Shown: piece after piece, positions 10,301-18,018 of the stretch
Numbering within the stretch: the first letter of the stretch is position 1
How the letters are laid out: every line of letters starts with the position of its first letter
Assembly (NCBI GenBank): GCA_039026915.1
Contig: JBCCLJ010000018.1
Span: 1 to 55,281 of the forward strand
Direction of reading: 5' to 3'
DNA length: 55,281 nucleotides
Source: JBCCLJ01 sp039026915
GTDB lineage: Bacteria; Acidobacteriota; Thermoanaerobaculia; Multivoradales; Multivoraceae
Made by a program: the position numbers and the translations under genes
Notes under the pieces: model-generated
What the model saw: only the letters and a program-made list of their open reading frames with translations
The model's database searches: none
Told to the model about the DNA's origin: nothing

Positions 10301-11408
10301 CGGCACTTTGCAGGGCAACGTGCACTGGAGCGCCAACTTCGACGAGATCCACGACTTCGAGAACGACATCCGCGGCCCCTTCGGCGGGCAGGGCTTCCTT
10401 TCGAACAGTGACTTCGCCGCGACCGAGAACCCGCTCGGCACGCCGAAGGCCGGGCTGTCGCCGGATCTCGATGCGCTCGCGGCGTACGTCACGTCGCTCG
10501 GCCATCAGAGCGTTCCGCGGAGCCCTTACCGCAACGGCGACGGCACGCTCACGGTCAGCGCATCCCGTGGCGCGGCCTCGTTTGCCGCCCTCGGCTGCAA
10601 CTCCTGCCACGGCGGCTCCGAGCTCACCGACAGCACCCTCGGCACCGCGACGCTGCACGACGTCGGCACGCTGCGCAGCAGCTCGGGTTCACGGCTCGGC
10701 CAGTCTCTGTCGGGCATCGATACGCCGTCTCTGCTCGGCGTCTGGAACGGCGCGCCCTACCTCCACGACGGTTCCGCCAAGTCGCTCGAAGACGTCTTTC
10801 GCATGACCGGCGGCGTCAATCTTCAGCTCGAGAACGGCAGCCTCAGCAACGGCGCGAGTCCGTCCGGTCAGTACGTCGACCTGAACAACGACAGCACGCC
10901 TCGAGGCCTCGCCTTCGTCGACCTGGGCTCGGCCGGTGCCACCGTGACGCTGTCCGGCGTCGATGGCGGCAGCGGTGGGCAGGGGGCGGTCGAGCTGCGC
11001 TACTCGTCTGGCTACGGAGCGACACCGATCGACATCGTCGTCAACGGCATTGCTCATGCGGTGGTCGCCCCCGAGCCGGGCAACGTTCCGCAGTGGCGGC
11101 ACGTCAACTGGGATCGCGTGCGCGTCGAAGGCGTCGACCTCAACGCTGGCAGCAGCAACACGGTGCGGGTCCGCAGCCCCACCGGCAGCAACTTCTCGGC
11201 GGACGAGATCGTCGTGTCGACTGCCGAGGATCTTGCGGCCGCGAGCGCTCACCGCGCCGCTCTCTCGCTGAGCAGTGGCGATCGGAGCGACCTGATTCAG
11301 TACCTGCTTCAGCTCGACGCGCAAGGCGACGGCTTGGGCGTTCCGGAGCTGCTGCGAGACGGGTTCGAGAGCGGCGACCTGAGTGCGTGGTCGAGCGAGG
11401 TTCCCTGA
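7326..11408 (+). CDS. Giant exported di-haem cytochrome with propeller, Ig, PKD and inserted carbohydrate-binding-like domains
   Basis: A 1360-residue exported protein with a signal peptide (LCFLGASLSQA). In order it shows an LVIVD-type propeller (about 25-365), a bacterial Ig-like domain (about 370-475, VGFHIPQSGRTGYPVGAPIS), a PKD domain (about 485-565, LSATDPEGGSLQYRFDFG), a YncE/YVTN-type propeller (about 570-925) and a MauG/cytochrome-c-peroxidase-like region with two haem-c sites, C959-ATCH-963 and C1091-NSCH-1095. After PYLHDGSAKSLEDVFRMTGG a sugar-binding-like beta domain (about 1180-1300, VDLGSAGATVTLSGVDGG) is inserted before the closing helix DLIQYLLQLD. The end is DGFESGDLSAWSSEVP. 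It probably does surface or periplasmic redox chemistry; the substrate is unknown. The ATG at 7326 lacks a clear ribosome site, and GTG 7305 is an alternative. Confidence 0.85.
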   Translation: MKERLFRCSVFLCFLGASLSQAAPPTVRTGIPNVQQTPGALLSELMAPGQGRTAILACHNGILYTVPEQPSSQSGSDFLVRTWDLLDVAGPPGSNDPVLLGTHGVTPQPINAHGYFKSGDYLVLGSNWPPESPWSFRYDSPTSTTRTAFPDLLCAGTRGCLFQPWFVGDTYWSYGDVSGNATISRNWNEFANWDHLGLTGVIGHPFLLGDLLIFASDQSRTGVATYDVSDPSNPILLDVLSAGGAGGYWPELWGGDGKLYIVFPYRTGGNGMRVVDATDPSDLRFLADTPLPGDASMYIQFQDEFAFMGSHKVDMRTFQSVLRFDDGPYAGVSVDTSQFLLPLGNLLVTGGIGANQGMAVWAHQAAPDTRGPSVGFHIPQSGRTGYPVGAPISLLIHETLETPTIVNGDTFLVRPLGGSAIAGQLTYSFNDVLTFTPDSDLQQNTTYEVVVTAGGIKDAAGNGMVGYSFTFSTGASVGGNQAPSIESLDVSDYPAEPGGNVTLSLSATDPEGGSLQYRFDFGAGSAKTAWSSSSTGVANYATAGHFRATGQVRDASGSIASTSVTVTVAEALPAHLPSSSSPIACQGATRRVWTVNPDNDTVTALHADTGNVLLEVPVCKDPRSVAVAGGEVWVSCFDEDEIAVLDEASGGELVRLQLGYGSGPQGLVFSPNGQTAYVALESRGEVLRLDRSSRTETGRTFLGPTPRALAITGDGSRLLVTRFLSPEFRGEVWELNASSLSLVRTLDIPKFGGDQHRDTTADGRGVANELAAVSIDPYGDFAWVAAKKANVDGGTLNGEDIDQDNTVRNLLVLIDLQSGDVVRAHDVDNSASSSAVAFSPLGDYAFVALQGNGEVLVLDALLDPATTLGGLVTRIAVERAPQGLCADASSESLFVKNFLSRSVSIADLSGLLQNGASTVPTEVVTTVGNERLSAQVLRGKQLFYDAGDPRMSAEGYLSCATCHLDGAHDGRVWDFTSRGEGLRNTTTLRGRGGTLQGNVHWSANFDEIHDFENDIRGPFGGQGFLSNSDFAATENPLGTPKAGLSPDLDALAAYVTSLGHQSVPRSPYRNGDGTLTVSASRGAASFAALGCNSCHGGSELTDSTLGTATLHDVGTLRSSSGSRLGQSLSGIDTPSLLGVWNGAPYLHDGSAKSLEDVFRMTGGVNLQLENGSLSNGASPSGQYVDLNNDSTPRGLAFVDLGSAGATVTLSGVDGGSGGQGAVELRYSSGYGATPIDIVVNGIAHAVVAPEPGNVPQWRHVNWDRVRVEGVDLNAGSSNTVRVRSPTGSNFSADEIVVSTAEDLAAASAHRAALSLSSGDRSDLIQYLLQLDAQGDGLGVPELLRDGFESGDLSAWSSEVP

Positions 11409-11536
11409 GCCGGGTGACGGCTGTCTGCTGTCGCTCGCGCCTCCTGGTCTTCTCGAGAGATTCAGCCGGCGATCGGAGCAGAGTCCGCGTCCCGGCGCAC
11501 TCGAAGACCCAGACGGGTCGAGCCTCAAGACCCAGT

Positions 11537-11618
11537 GGCGCCCCTCGGAAGTCGTTCGCGGGGCGCCGACGGAGTTCGACTCGAGCGCAGCTCTGGAGCC
11601 CCGGCTCGACACCGGGGC
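11537..11618. terminator. Two intergenic hairpins between convergent genes
   Basis: An 8-bp stem (11537-11544 with 11560-11567, 15-base loop) and a 7-bp stem (11598-11604 with 11612-11618, 7-base loop) lie between the convergent cytochrome and PDZ genes. They could end transcription from both sides. Neither is followed by a real T-tract, so intrinsic termination is only suggested. Confidence 0.35.
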
Positions 11619-11633
11619 CCGCGTCTGTCCGCC

Positions 11634-12665
11634 TCAGAAACCGTCCGGAGCCGGCGCCGCGGCAGGCTTCGGCAAGGCCAGCGCTCGCGGCGCGGCGCTC
11701 GGCGTCGGTTCGAAGAACGAGGTGGCCTCGAAGATGGAACCGACGCGCTCGGGGAGCTCGAAGGTCAGCTTCTCGCGCCGCTTCTGCCGCATGATGTTCA
11801 CCGTCACGGTCTCGCCGGCCTCATAGCTGCGCAGGATGCGGAGCAGGTGCGGCGCGTTGCGCGGCTCGCGGTCACCGACGCTGAGCACGACGTCGCCCGC
11901 CGCGAGGCCGAGCAGCTCGTTGTCGCTCGGCGGCGAGATGACGAGCAGCCCGCTCTCGACGCCGAAGTAAGGCGAGAGGCCCTCGTTCATCGGCACGAGC
12001 TCCATGTCGGACCAGCGACCCCACAACGTCAGACCGCGGCCCGACGTCAGGCGGGGAGCGACGGGCGCCACGGGTGCTTCCAAGGCACGCGGTGCGCGCG
12101 GCGCTTGCGGATAGAAGAAGTTGAACCGACCCGGCGTCACGGTGACCTCCTCGGTCTCCTTGCCGCGCTGGAAGCGCAGTTCGAGCGGCTCCTCGCCGGC
12201 TTCGCGCACGAGTCGAATCAGACGGCTGCCGGGTGACTCCCGGTGCCCGAGGAGGGACTCACCGTTGACGTCGGTGACGAGATCGTTGGAACGGATTCCC
12301 GCCTTGTAAGCCGGTCCGCTGCGCGACACGTCGAGGATGCGAGCGCCCTTCTCTTCGCTCGTGTCGATGGTGACGCCGAGTCGGGGGCGCGAGAGGCCGG
12401 GCGTGCGCAGGGCGCTTCGGTCGTAGAGCGACTCGAGCCTGCTCTGCGCTTCCTTATTGGCCACCAGTGCTCGCAGCGCGGCGAGCTCGCGCTGCGCATC
12501 CGCCAGCTTCTTCTCCATCTCCGACTCGGGCTCCTGCACGGTCCTCACGACGGTCTCGAGAGCTGCGGTCTCGCTGGCCGCAAGGCCTGGGGGAAGCAGG
12601 AGCGCGAAGGCCAGGCTTGCGCAGGTTGCGGCATTGCGTCGGAAAGAGCGATCGAGAGTTCTCAT
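11634..12665 (-). CDS. Exported protein with two PDZ domains, last gene of an ECF sigma operon
   Basis: A 343-residue exported protein. The signal peptide ends near GLAASE and is followed by a short coiled coil (EMEKKLADAQRELAALRALV). PDZ domain 1 (about 95-185) contains LGVTIDTSEEKGARILDV and AGIRSNDLVTDVNG. PDZ domain 2 (about 220-315) contains YFGVESGLLVISPPSDN and LGLAAGDVVLSVGDREP. No protease domain is present, so it likely binds peptide C-termini as an adaptor. It is 69 bases downstream of the anti-sigma gene on the same strand, so it may present misfolded envelope proteins to that system, by analogy with PDZ control of sigma-E proteolysis in other bacteria. That role is inference. Confidence 0.8.
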   Translation of the reverse strand: MRTLDRSFRRNAATCASLAFALLLPPGLAASETAALETVVRTVQEPESEMEKKLADAQRELAALRALVANKEAQSRLESLYDRSALRTPGLSRPRLGVTIDTSEEKGARILDVSRSGPAYKAGIRSNDLVTDVNGESLLGHRESPGSRLIRLVREAGEEPLELRFQRGKETEEVTVTPGRFNFFYPQAPRAPRALEAPVAPVAPRLTSGRGLTLWGRWSDMELVPMNEGLSPYFGVESGLLVISPPSDNELLGLAAGDVVLSVGDREPRNAPHLLRILRSYEAGETVTVNIMRQKRREKLTFELPERVGSIFEATSFFEPTPSAAPRALALPKPAAAPAPDGF

Positions 12666-12734
12666 GGTGTGCTCCTCGGGGTGTTGTCGGGAAGTTCGTT
12701 GGGAGGGTTCGGATCGGAGGGTTCAGTGCCAGGC

Positions 12735-13334
12735 TCAGAGGTTCTGTACGCCGTCGGAGTCGATGTGCACGCGGAAGAGCGCGTCCTGCAGGAAGAGCCG
12801 TTCCTGCCAGAGTTCGAGCTCCTCTTCGTTGCGGTGCGTTCCCGAACTGAGCTGCTGGTCGACGGAGGCCAGCTGGTCTTCGAGGGCGACGATCGTCTCC
12901 GCCTGCCAGCCGTTGAGGGCCCGCTGCTCGAGCCCCAGAGAGCTCATCGCGGCATCCAGATGCTGCGACTGCTCCTGGAGGTCGATCAGCGTCGTCGCGA
13001 CGTCGGTCTCCACGCTCGGCGAAGGTGCGCGGTTCCAACGCGGGCCGATTCCGGCGAGCAGAGCGATCGCGAGGAGACCTGCGGCCGCCGCGAGGAACTG
13101 CGTCATGCGTCGCGAACGCTGCTGACGCTCGATCTGCTGCCGCACCTCTGGCCAGAGGTCGCGCGGCGGAGCCGGCGCCTCGAGTTCGCTCATCGAGCGT
13201 TGCAGCTCGACGAGACGTTCGAGCTCGGCCTGAGAACTGGAGCAGCTCTCCAACTGTTCGGCGGCGTCCGGACGCGACGGGTCGCGCCCGTCGCGCAGTG
13301 CGAGCAGATCTTCGAGGCTGACGTGCTGACTCAT
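12735..13334 (-). CDS. Membrane-anchored anti-sigma factor with degenerate zinc motif
   Basis: A 199-residue protein that overlaps the ECF sigma gene by four bases (ATGA), the usual layout for a cognate anti-sigma factor. The N-terminal part (1-70) has the helix pattern of a zinc anti-sigma domain, but the H-x3-C-x2-C motif reads Q27-x3-C31-x2-S34, so two of three ligands are missing. A membrane helix lies at about 77-97 (FLAAAAGLLAIALLAGIG). The remaining roughly 100 residues are helical, rich in Gln, Glu and Leu, and probably form an exported coiled coil. It is expected to hold the sigma factor at the membrane until a signal arrives. Function follows from context and topology rather than a full motif match. 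Confidence 0.75.
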   Translation of the reverse strand: MSQHVSLEDLLALRDGRDPSRPDAAEQLESCSSSQAELERLVELQRSMSELEAPAPPRDLWPEVRQQIERQQRSRRMTQFLAAAAGLLAIALLAGIGPRWNRAPSPSVETDVATTLIDLQEQSQHLDAAMSSLGLEQRALNGWQAETIVALEDQLASVDQQLSSGTHRNEEELELWQERLFLQDALFRVHIDSDGVQNL

Positions 13335-13912
13335 GAGTCGAGGCCTCCCGGGGACGCCGTGTGGCGTGTCGGTTCGGGCTGGAGGAGACGGCGCAGGCGC
13401 GCGTGCGCCCGCGACAGCTGGGATTTGGAGAAACTCTCGGAGCGGCCGGTGAGCTCGGCGATCTCGCGATGGGTCATGCCCTCGACGTCGTGCAGCCAGA
13501 CCACGGCCCGCGCCTTGGGCTCGAGCTTGGCCAGCGCGCCCTCGAGATCGAGCCGGTCGCTGCGGCCCGCGTCCCGGCCCACGAGCTCGAGGGGCAGGGG
13601 ATCGGTCTCGCGCAGGCTCTCGCGGCGCACGTGCATGAGTGCCTTGTTCGCCGCGATCTTGCGGATCCAGCCCCAGAGCGGTCCGTCGCCACGGTAGCGC
13701 GGCAGGCTGCGCGCCACCTCGAGGAAGGTCTCCTGGAGGACTTCTTCGGCGTCTTCGGGCCGTCCGAGGATCCGGAGGGCGAGGCCGTAGATGCGTCGCT
13801 CGAACGTCCGGTAGAGCGCTTCCAAGGCGGTCAAGTCGCCTCGCTGGGCGCGCTCGAGAACGCCGGGCTCGCTGGATGGCCAGTTCAAGACCACGGTGTC
13901 AGAGGTTGTCAC
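13331..13912 (-). CDS. ECF-type RNA polymerase sigma factor
   Basis: A 193-residue sigma-70 family regulator. Region 2 is clear (ALEALYRTFERRIYGLALRI, then GRPEDAEEVLQETFLEV and a WIRKIAANKALMHVRR end). Region 4 at about 120-180 includes LEPKARAVVWLHDVEGMTHR and an HTH EIAELTGRSESFSKSQLSRA. Regions 1.1 and 3 are absent, which defines the ECF group. It heads an operon with its anti-sigma factor and a double-PDZ protein. The 270 bases upstream contain an A/T-rich stretch near 14020-14035 that could hold an autoregulated promoter, but no consensus is assignable. A cell-envelope stress role is inferred from the partners. Confidence 0.92.
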   Translation of the reverse strand: MTTSDTVVLNWPSSEPGVLERAQRGDLTALEALYRTFERRIYGLALRILGRPEDAEEVLQETFLEVARSLPRYRGDGPLWGWIRKIAANKALMHVRRESLRETDPLPLELVGRDAGRSDRLDLEGALAKLEPKARAVVWLHDVEGMTHREIAELTGRSESFSKSQLSRAHARLRRLLQPEPTRHTASPGGLDS

Positions 13913-14182
13913 GATGCGTTGTCGGAGGGAGGTTCATACGTCGGTTGCCGAGAGAGTTTGCGGCCGCTTTCCTGGGCTTCTGACCTACTAGATGCTCGAG
14001 CGAGCCGAAGCGTCGCATCTTTTTTCAAAGAGATTCCAGGCGTTCGATTGCGCCTCCTCCTCGGACGCCGGGTGCCGCGCCAGCAGCTTCGGGAGCTGTC
14101 TGGCATACGGCGCGCTCGATGAAGGCCCCGACCGTTGCGCGCCGAAATCCGGGCGCTCCGGACCCATGCAACGAAAGAGAGG

Positions 14183-17062
14183 CTAGCCCGGCAGCGGCGG
14201 TGGCAAGGGCGGCGGTGCAGGCGTCGAATCGACCACCGGTGGCGCACTCGGATAGAGCATCTCTCCCAGCGCGTTGGGGTTCTCTGCACTCGCTTCGCCT
14301 CTCGCTTCGGCCGCGGCAGCCGCATAGGTGGCCTGCGCAACGGACTCCGAGAGGGTTCGGAGCACCAGGATGGCGCAGATCGCGGCGAGGCTCATCAAGA
14401 CATTGCCGAGGGTGAAGGCCCCGGCGCCGAGGCCGCGGATCGTGGGACCAGCGTCTTCCACGAGACCGTTGATCGCCAGGACGAGCTGGCCCAGGACCCA
14501 GAGGCCCCACCAGCAGCGGATGAGTCTCCGCAGAGGTGCGCGCTCGGGGGGCTTGCCAGCCCCTTCGGCGATCTGGCCGAAGCTGGCCGGAGCGATGAAG
14601 AGGCTGACGAGAGGGATGAACCAGCTCCACGTTGACCAGCCGACGTCGTACTCGAGCTTGTCGACACCCAGGGCCTTGAGGTTCCTCAGCAGAGCACGCT
14701 GCGCCCTCAAGAAGAGCGGGGCCGCGAGCAGGCTCAGTAGCAGGTAGAAGAGGTAAACCAAGCCGAAGGAGACCTCGGTCACCCCCCTCGCCGTCGCAGG
14801 CAAGAGCCCGCCCACGGCCAAGAAGTTCAGGCCGTAGAAGAAGAGGATGAAGGGCCCGCAGAGGGCGATCGCCGCGAGCGCGATCGACGCTGCCAGGATG
14901 CGTCCTTTGGCGCTACGGAAGAGAAGCCCTCCGTGCCAGCCCTCGCCCAGCGGCCGCGTCGTTGGGCGCGTCAAGTAGGTCAGGGCGCCGCGCTCGCCGA
15001 TCTTCAGGCGCCACAGGAAGATCAACAGGGCCAGAGCCCCGACGGCTCCCGCCAGCAGACCGACGCCGATCGCGGGCACGCCCGTTTCGAGCAGCTCCGG
15101 CTCCTCGACGTAGCCTCCCATGGCGTAGCCAAAGGAGTCGTTGAAGGACTCGACGTCTCTCCGGTAGCTCTCGAGATCCTCGGCCGCAACTTCGTCAGCC
15201 TTCAACGTCAGCGTGTAGGTGAGGAGGAAGGAGTTCAGCGTATCGTCGACCGCCGAGCTCACCTGGAAGTGGAACCAGGGGTTATCGATCTGCTCGCTCA
15301 CCGGCTCCCAGAGTTCTCGCTTTCCCGTGGAGAGCGAAATGACCTCTTCTCGTTCCATCGGGTAGGGAAGTGCCAGCGGGGCTCGCCGATCCTCAGTCGG
15401 GTAGGGCAGCAGGTTTCGCATCTCGAGGGGCAGTGTGAAAAAGCTCCAGCCGTTGATGTCCCCTTCGCGCCGTGCCTTGTAGTACTCCTCGATGTCGACC
15501 CGGTTGGCCTTGCGTTCGTCGGAGACGAAGAGCGGCTTCCAAACTCCGATCTCGAGGTCGTCTTCGCTGTAGAAGTCGAGGTAGGTCTCCTGAAGCTCCT
15601 CTCGGGACGAGACGTCGAGGTCGTAGCGGACGGACTCGGCCTGACGGCCGAGAAACGACGTCTTGATGTCCACCTCGTAGCCCTTGAGGTCTTCCTCCAG
15701 GCGGTAGTGGAAGAAGGTCTCCTTGCGGTTCAGCGAAGCCTGATGGGCCGGCGGATCGACCAGACCCTGTGCTCCGTCGACGAGCGGCAGTCCGGCGCCG
15801 TAGCTCGGCACGACGAGCTGCTCGAGCTCGGCTCCTCCCTGATGACTCACCGTCGGGTCGATCCACCAGTCCCTGCCATCAGCTCGCACGGCGACGATCA
15901 CGTGGTTGAAGGAGTACGGCGACGGCAGGAACTGGCGCACGCCCCTGCCCCAGTCCGTGTCGACGAGGACGGGCCAGGCCTCGAGACCTAGACGTTTCAG
16001 GAGGGCGAGTAGCAGGACCGTCTTGTCTTTGCAGTCGCCGTAGCGCCGCTCCAGCGTCTCGCTCGGCGGATGTGGTCGGTGCGAGTGCTGGCCCACCGAG
16101 ACAGCAAAGTAGCGGATCTCTCGCTGGACCCAGTTGCGCGCGCCGATGACCTTCTCGGCGGTCGACTTGTCCGCCAGGCGGCGAGCTACGGCGTCGAGCT
16201 CGGAGAGCGGCTCGTCGGGCACACCGAAGAGGCCGCGGCCCCAGTCGACGATGTCCTTCCAGTTGTCGAAGGTCGAGTACTGGACCCAGGCGCTCTCGGA
16301 GTAGTGCGGGGGAATGGCCCCCTCCGTATCGACGGTCTCGAGGTCGTCGATGCGCCAGAGGATCTCTCGCCAGCCCCGCGTCATCTGGTCCGACGTCGGT
16401 TCCGGCGCGCCACCGAGAAGCCGGTAGTCGATCTCCTTCTGGCTCTGGATTCGAACGATGCGCCGGCGCGTCATCTGACTCAGCACGAACGAGGTCGAGC
16501 CGACGTAGTCGTCACCGAGAAGGGCGCTCTTCCCTTCGACGCTGTACGAGACGCGCAGGATGTCGCCGATGCGCAAATCGTCGAGGATCAGAACGAGCGA
16601 GAGACGCTCATCGTAGATGCGGCTCTCGAGCCGTTGCTCTCGATGCGCAATCGACCAGCGGCTCGGCGCGATCCGGTCTTGCCAGTCGCCTTTGCGCAGC
16701 ACGGCGACGTGATGCACCGAGAGCCTTTCGTAGCTCGGGTTGAAAACCAGACTCCAGGTGGAGAGCTCCTCCGTCCCCGTCTGCTTCTCGACGCGGTAGA
16801 GCTCCTGAACGAGCCTCGAAGGCGGCCCCTCCCGAGGCACGTAGTACTGGGTCTCGCCGTAGATCTGTGTCGTCGCCTCGCCTTCTTTGCGCGGCTCCAG
16901 AAGGATCGACGGGAGATCGAGCTCTCCAGCCCAAGCGGGAAGCGGAGCTTCTCGGACGCGAGGATGCTCGGGCAGGCCGGCGTCCTGCGCGACGGCGAGC
17001 GATGGGCAGAGTGACGTTGTTGAGAACGTCAGAAAGAGGGCGAAGGCAAGTTGTCGTGGCAT
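14183..17062 (-). CDS. Exported DUF3857 / transglutaminase-like protein fused to a DUF4328-like membrane domain
   Basis: A 959-residue protein with a signal peptide (SLAVAQDAG). Residues about 60-220 form a DUF3857 domain. The transglutaminase-like core follows with an intact Cys344 (YGDCKDKTVLLLALL), His387 (FNHVIVAV) and Asp402 (WWIDPTV) triad. A second beta-rich domain and one membrane helix (about residue 665) lead to a C-terminal multi-helix region. That region contains LLRNLKALGVDK and a WFIPLVSLFIAPASFGQI motif, like DUF4328. The tail is Pro-rich. The catalytic part should be periplasmic and act in peptide crosslinking, hydrolysis or acyl transfer; substrate unknown. The gene is monocistronic and divergent from the next pair. 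Confidence 0.85.
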   Translation of the reverse strand: MPRQLAFALFLTFSTTSLCPSLAVAQDAGLPEHPRVREAPLPAWAGELDLPSILLEPRKEGEATTQIYGETQYYVPREGPPSRLVQELYRVEKQTGTEELSTWSLVFNPSYERLSVHHVAVLRKGDWQDRIAPSRWSIAHREQRLESRIYDERLSLVLILDDLRIGDILRVSYSVEGKSALLGDDYVGSTSFVLSQMTRRRIVRIQSQKEIDYRLLGGAPEPTSDQMTRGWREILWRIDDLETVDTEGAIPPHYSESAWVQYSTFDNWKDIVDWGRGLFGVPDEPLSELDAVARRLADKSTAEKVIGARNWVQREIRYFAVSVGQHSHRPHPPSETLERRYGDCKDKTVLLLALLKRLGLEAWPVLVDTDWGRGVRQFLPSPYSFNHVIVAVRADGRDWWIDPTVSHQGGAELEQLVVPSYGAGLPLVDGAQGLVDPPAHQASLNRKETFFHYRLEEDLKGYEVDIKTSFLGRQAESVRYDLDVSSREELQETYLDFYSEDDLEIGVWKPLFVSDERKANRVDIEEYYKARREGDINGWSFFTLPLEMRNLLPYPTEDRRAPLALPYPMEREEVISLSTGKRELWEPVSEQIDNPWFHFQVSSAVDDTLNSFLLTYTLTLKADEVAAEDLESYRRDVESFNDSFGYAMGGYVEEPELLETGVPAIGVGLLAGAVGALALLIFLWRLKIGERGALTYLTRPTTRPLGEGWHGGLLFRSAKGRILAASIALAAIALCGPFILFFYGLNFLAVGGLLPATARGVTEVSFGLVYLFYLLLSLLAAPLFLRAQRALLRNLKALGVDKLEYDVGWSTWSWFIPLVSLFIAPASFGQIAEGAGKPPERAPLRRLIRCWWGLWVLGQLVLAINGLVEDAGPTIRGLGAGAFTLGNVLMSLAAICAILVLRTLSESVAQATYAAAAAEARGEASAENPNALGEMLYPSAPPVVDSTPAPPPLPPPLPG

Positions 17063-17334
17063 TCGGAGCGAGTCTAGCTTGGAGATCCCTCGGTGCTGTC
17101 AAGGAACTCGCAAGACATCGCCGTCTCGAAAATCGACGGCTGTCAATGACCCGGTCAGAAAACTCGAGATCGTTGTCACGCGACGTCTACCTGCGGCATC
17201 TACCTGGCACCGACGACACAGGCTGCACGTGGTTCAGAGGATCTGGGAGCGCCAAAGCGCTCGAGCTACCTTTTTTGGAACTGGAGCGCGACTGCATGCG
17301 TCGTCATGAACTGAAGGACGAGAAGGGAGAGGGA

Positions 17335-18018
17335 ATGAGAGCTGTGCTTCTTATCTTTGCGATGTTGCTTTGTTCGAGTGGAGGTGCGGTTGCGCAACCG
17401 GCGACGAAAGCGATGCTCAGCCGAAAGGGAGACTCGAGCGTGACCATGGAGGCGCGCGCCTGTGAGCGAGTTGCGATCGTCGTTCAAGGGTACTCGCGAT
17501 GGCTGACCCCAGCGTCCAGTCGCGGCCCACAAGACGTCAGCCTTCGGCTCATTGAGTACGGCGTTCCTCCGCACGTCGCCAACAGTGAACGGATCCTCGA
17601 TGCGCTGAACTTCTCCGGAGAGTTCGATCGGCGCTTCGACCCCTCCGATCTGGCGAAGGCGACGAGGGACAATCGCAAGGTCTATTCCAAGTCCAAGATG
17701 ACCTCTGAAGAGCTCGGGCAGATTGACAGGCAGTTCGAGCAGGAATGGGAGGTCGCCCGCGACACCTGGGTCGGTGAACAGGTGGGGCACTGGCTGCAGC
17801 TGCTGGACGAGCAGGGCGCCGACGTCGCCGGTCTCGTCGCGGCGATCGAAAAGGACCAGGGTCTTGCGACGGCGCTCGCGTGGAGCGAGGAAGAGCCGGA
17901 TCTGATGGCGGTGGACGAGATGTGCCTGGGGTTCGAACGCGGCGTGCGGCGTTCGCTGGGGCGGCTGCCTTGGCAACCGACGCTCGAGCGCGTCGTGGAC
18001 AGAGAAAGGAATCACTGA
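17335..18018 (+). CDS. Exported protein of unknown function, first of an overlapping pair
   Basis: A 227-residue protein that I do not recognise. Starting at the ATG at 17335, which follows a purine-rich ribosome site (AGAAGGGAGAGGG at 17321-17333), it has a signal peptide ending at GAVAQP. The mature part is charged and mostly helical, with a Ser-rich start, a central Lys/Ser segment (RKVYSKSKMTSEELGQID) and an acidic C-terminal half with Cys in VDEMCLGFERG. Its stop codon overlaps the start of the next gene (TGATG), so the two are translationally coupled. An in-frame ATG at 17296 is a possible alternative start but would lie ahead of the ribosome site. Confidence 0.7.
   Translation: MRAVLLIFAMLLCSSGGAVAQPATKAMLSRKGDSSVTMEARACERVAIVVQGYSRWLTPASSRGPQDVSLRLIEYGVPPHVANSERILDALNFSGEFDRRFDPSDLAKATRDNRKVYSKSKMTSEELGQIDRQFEQEWEVARDTWVGEQVGHWLQLLDEQGADVAGLVAAIEKDQGLATALAWSEEEPDLMAVDEMCLGFERGVRRSLGRLPWQPTLERVVDRERNH

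Noticed and set aside
14000..14060. Possible ECF promoter (GGAAT-type word) before the sigma factor gene.
   Set aside because: A GGAAT-like word exists on the minus strand near 14032-14038, but no matching -10 word at a fixed distance can be defended.
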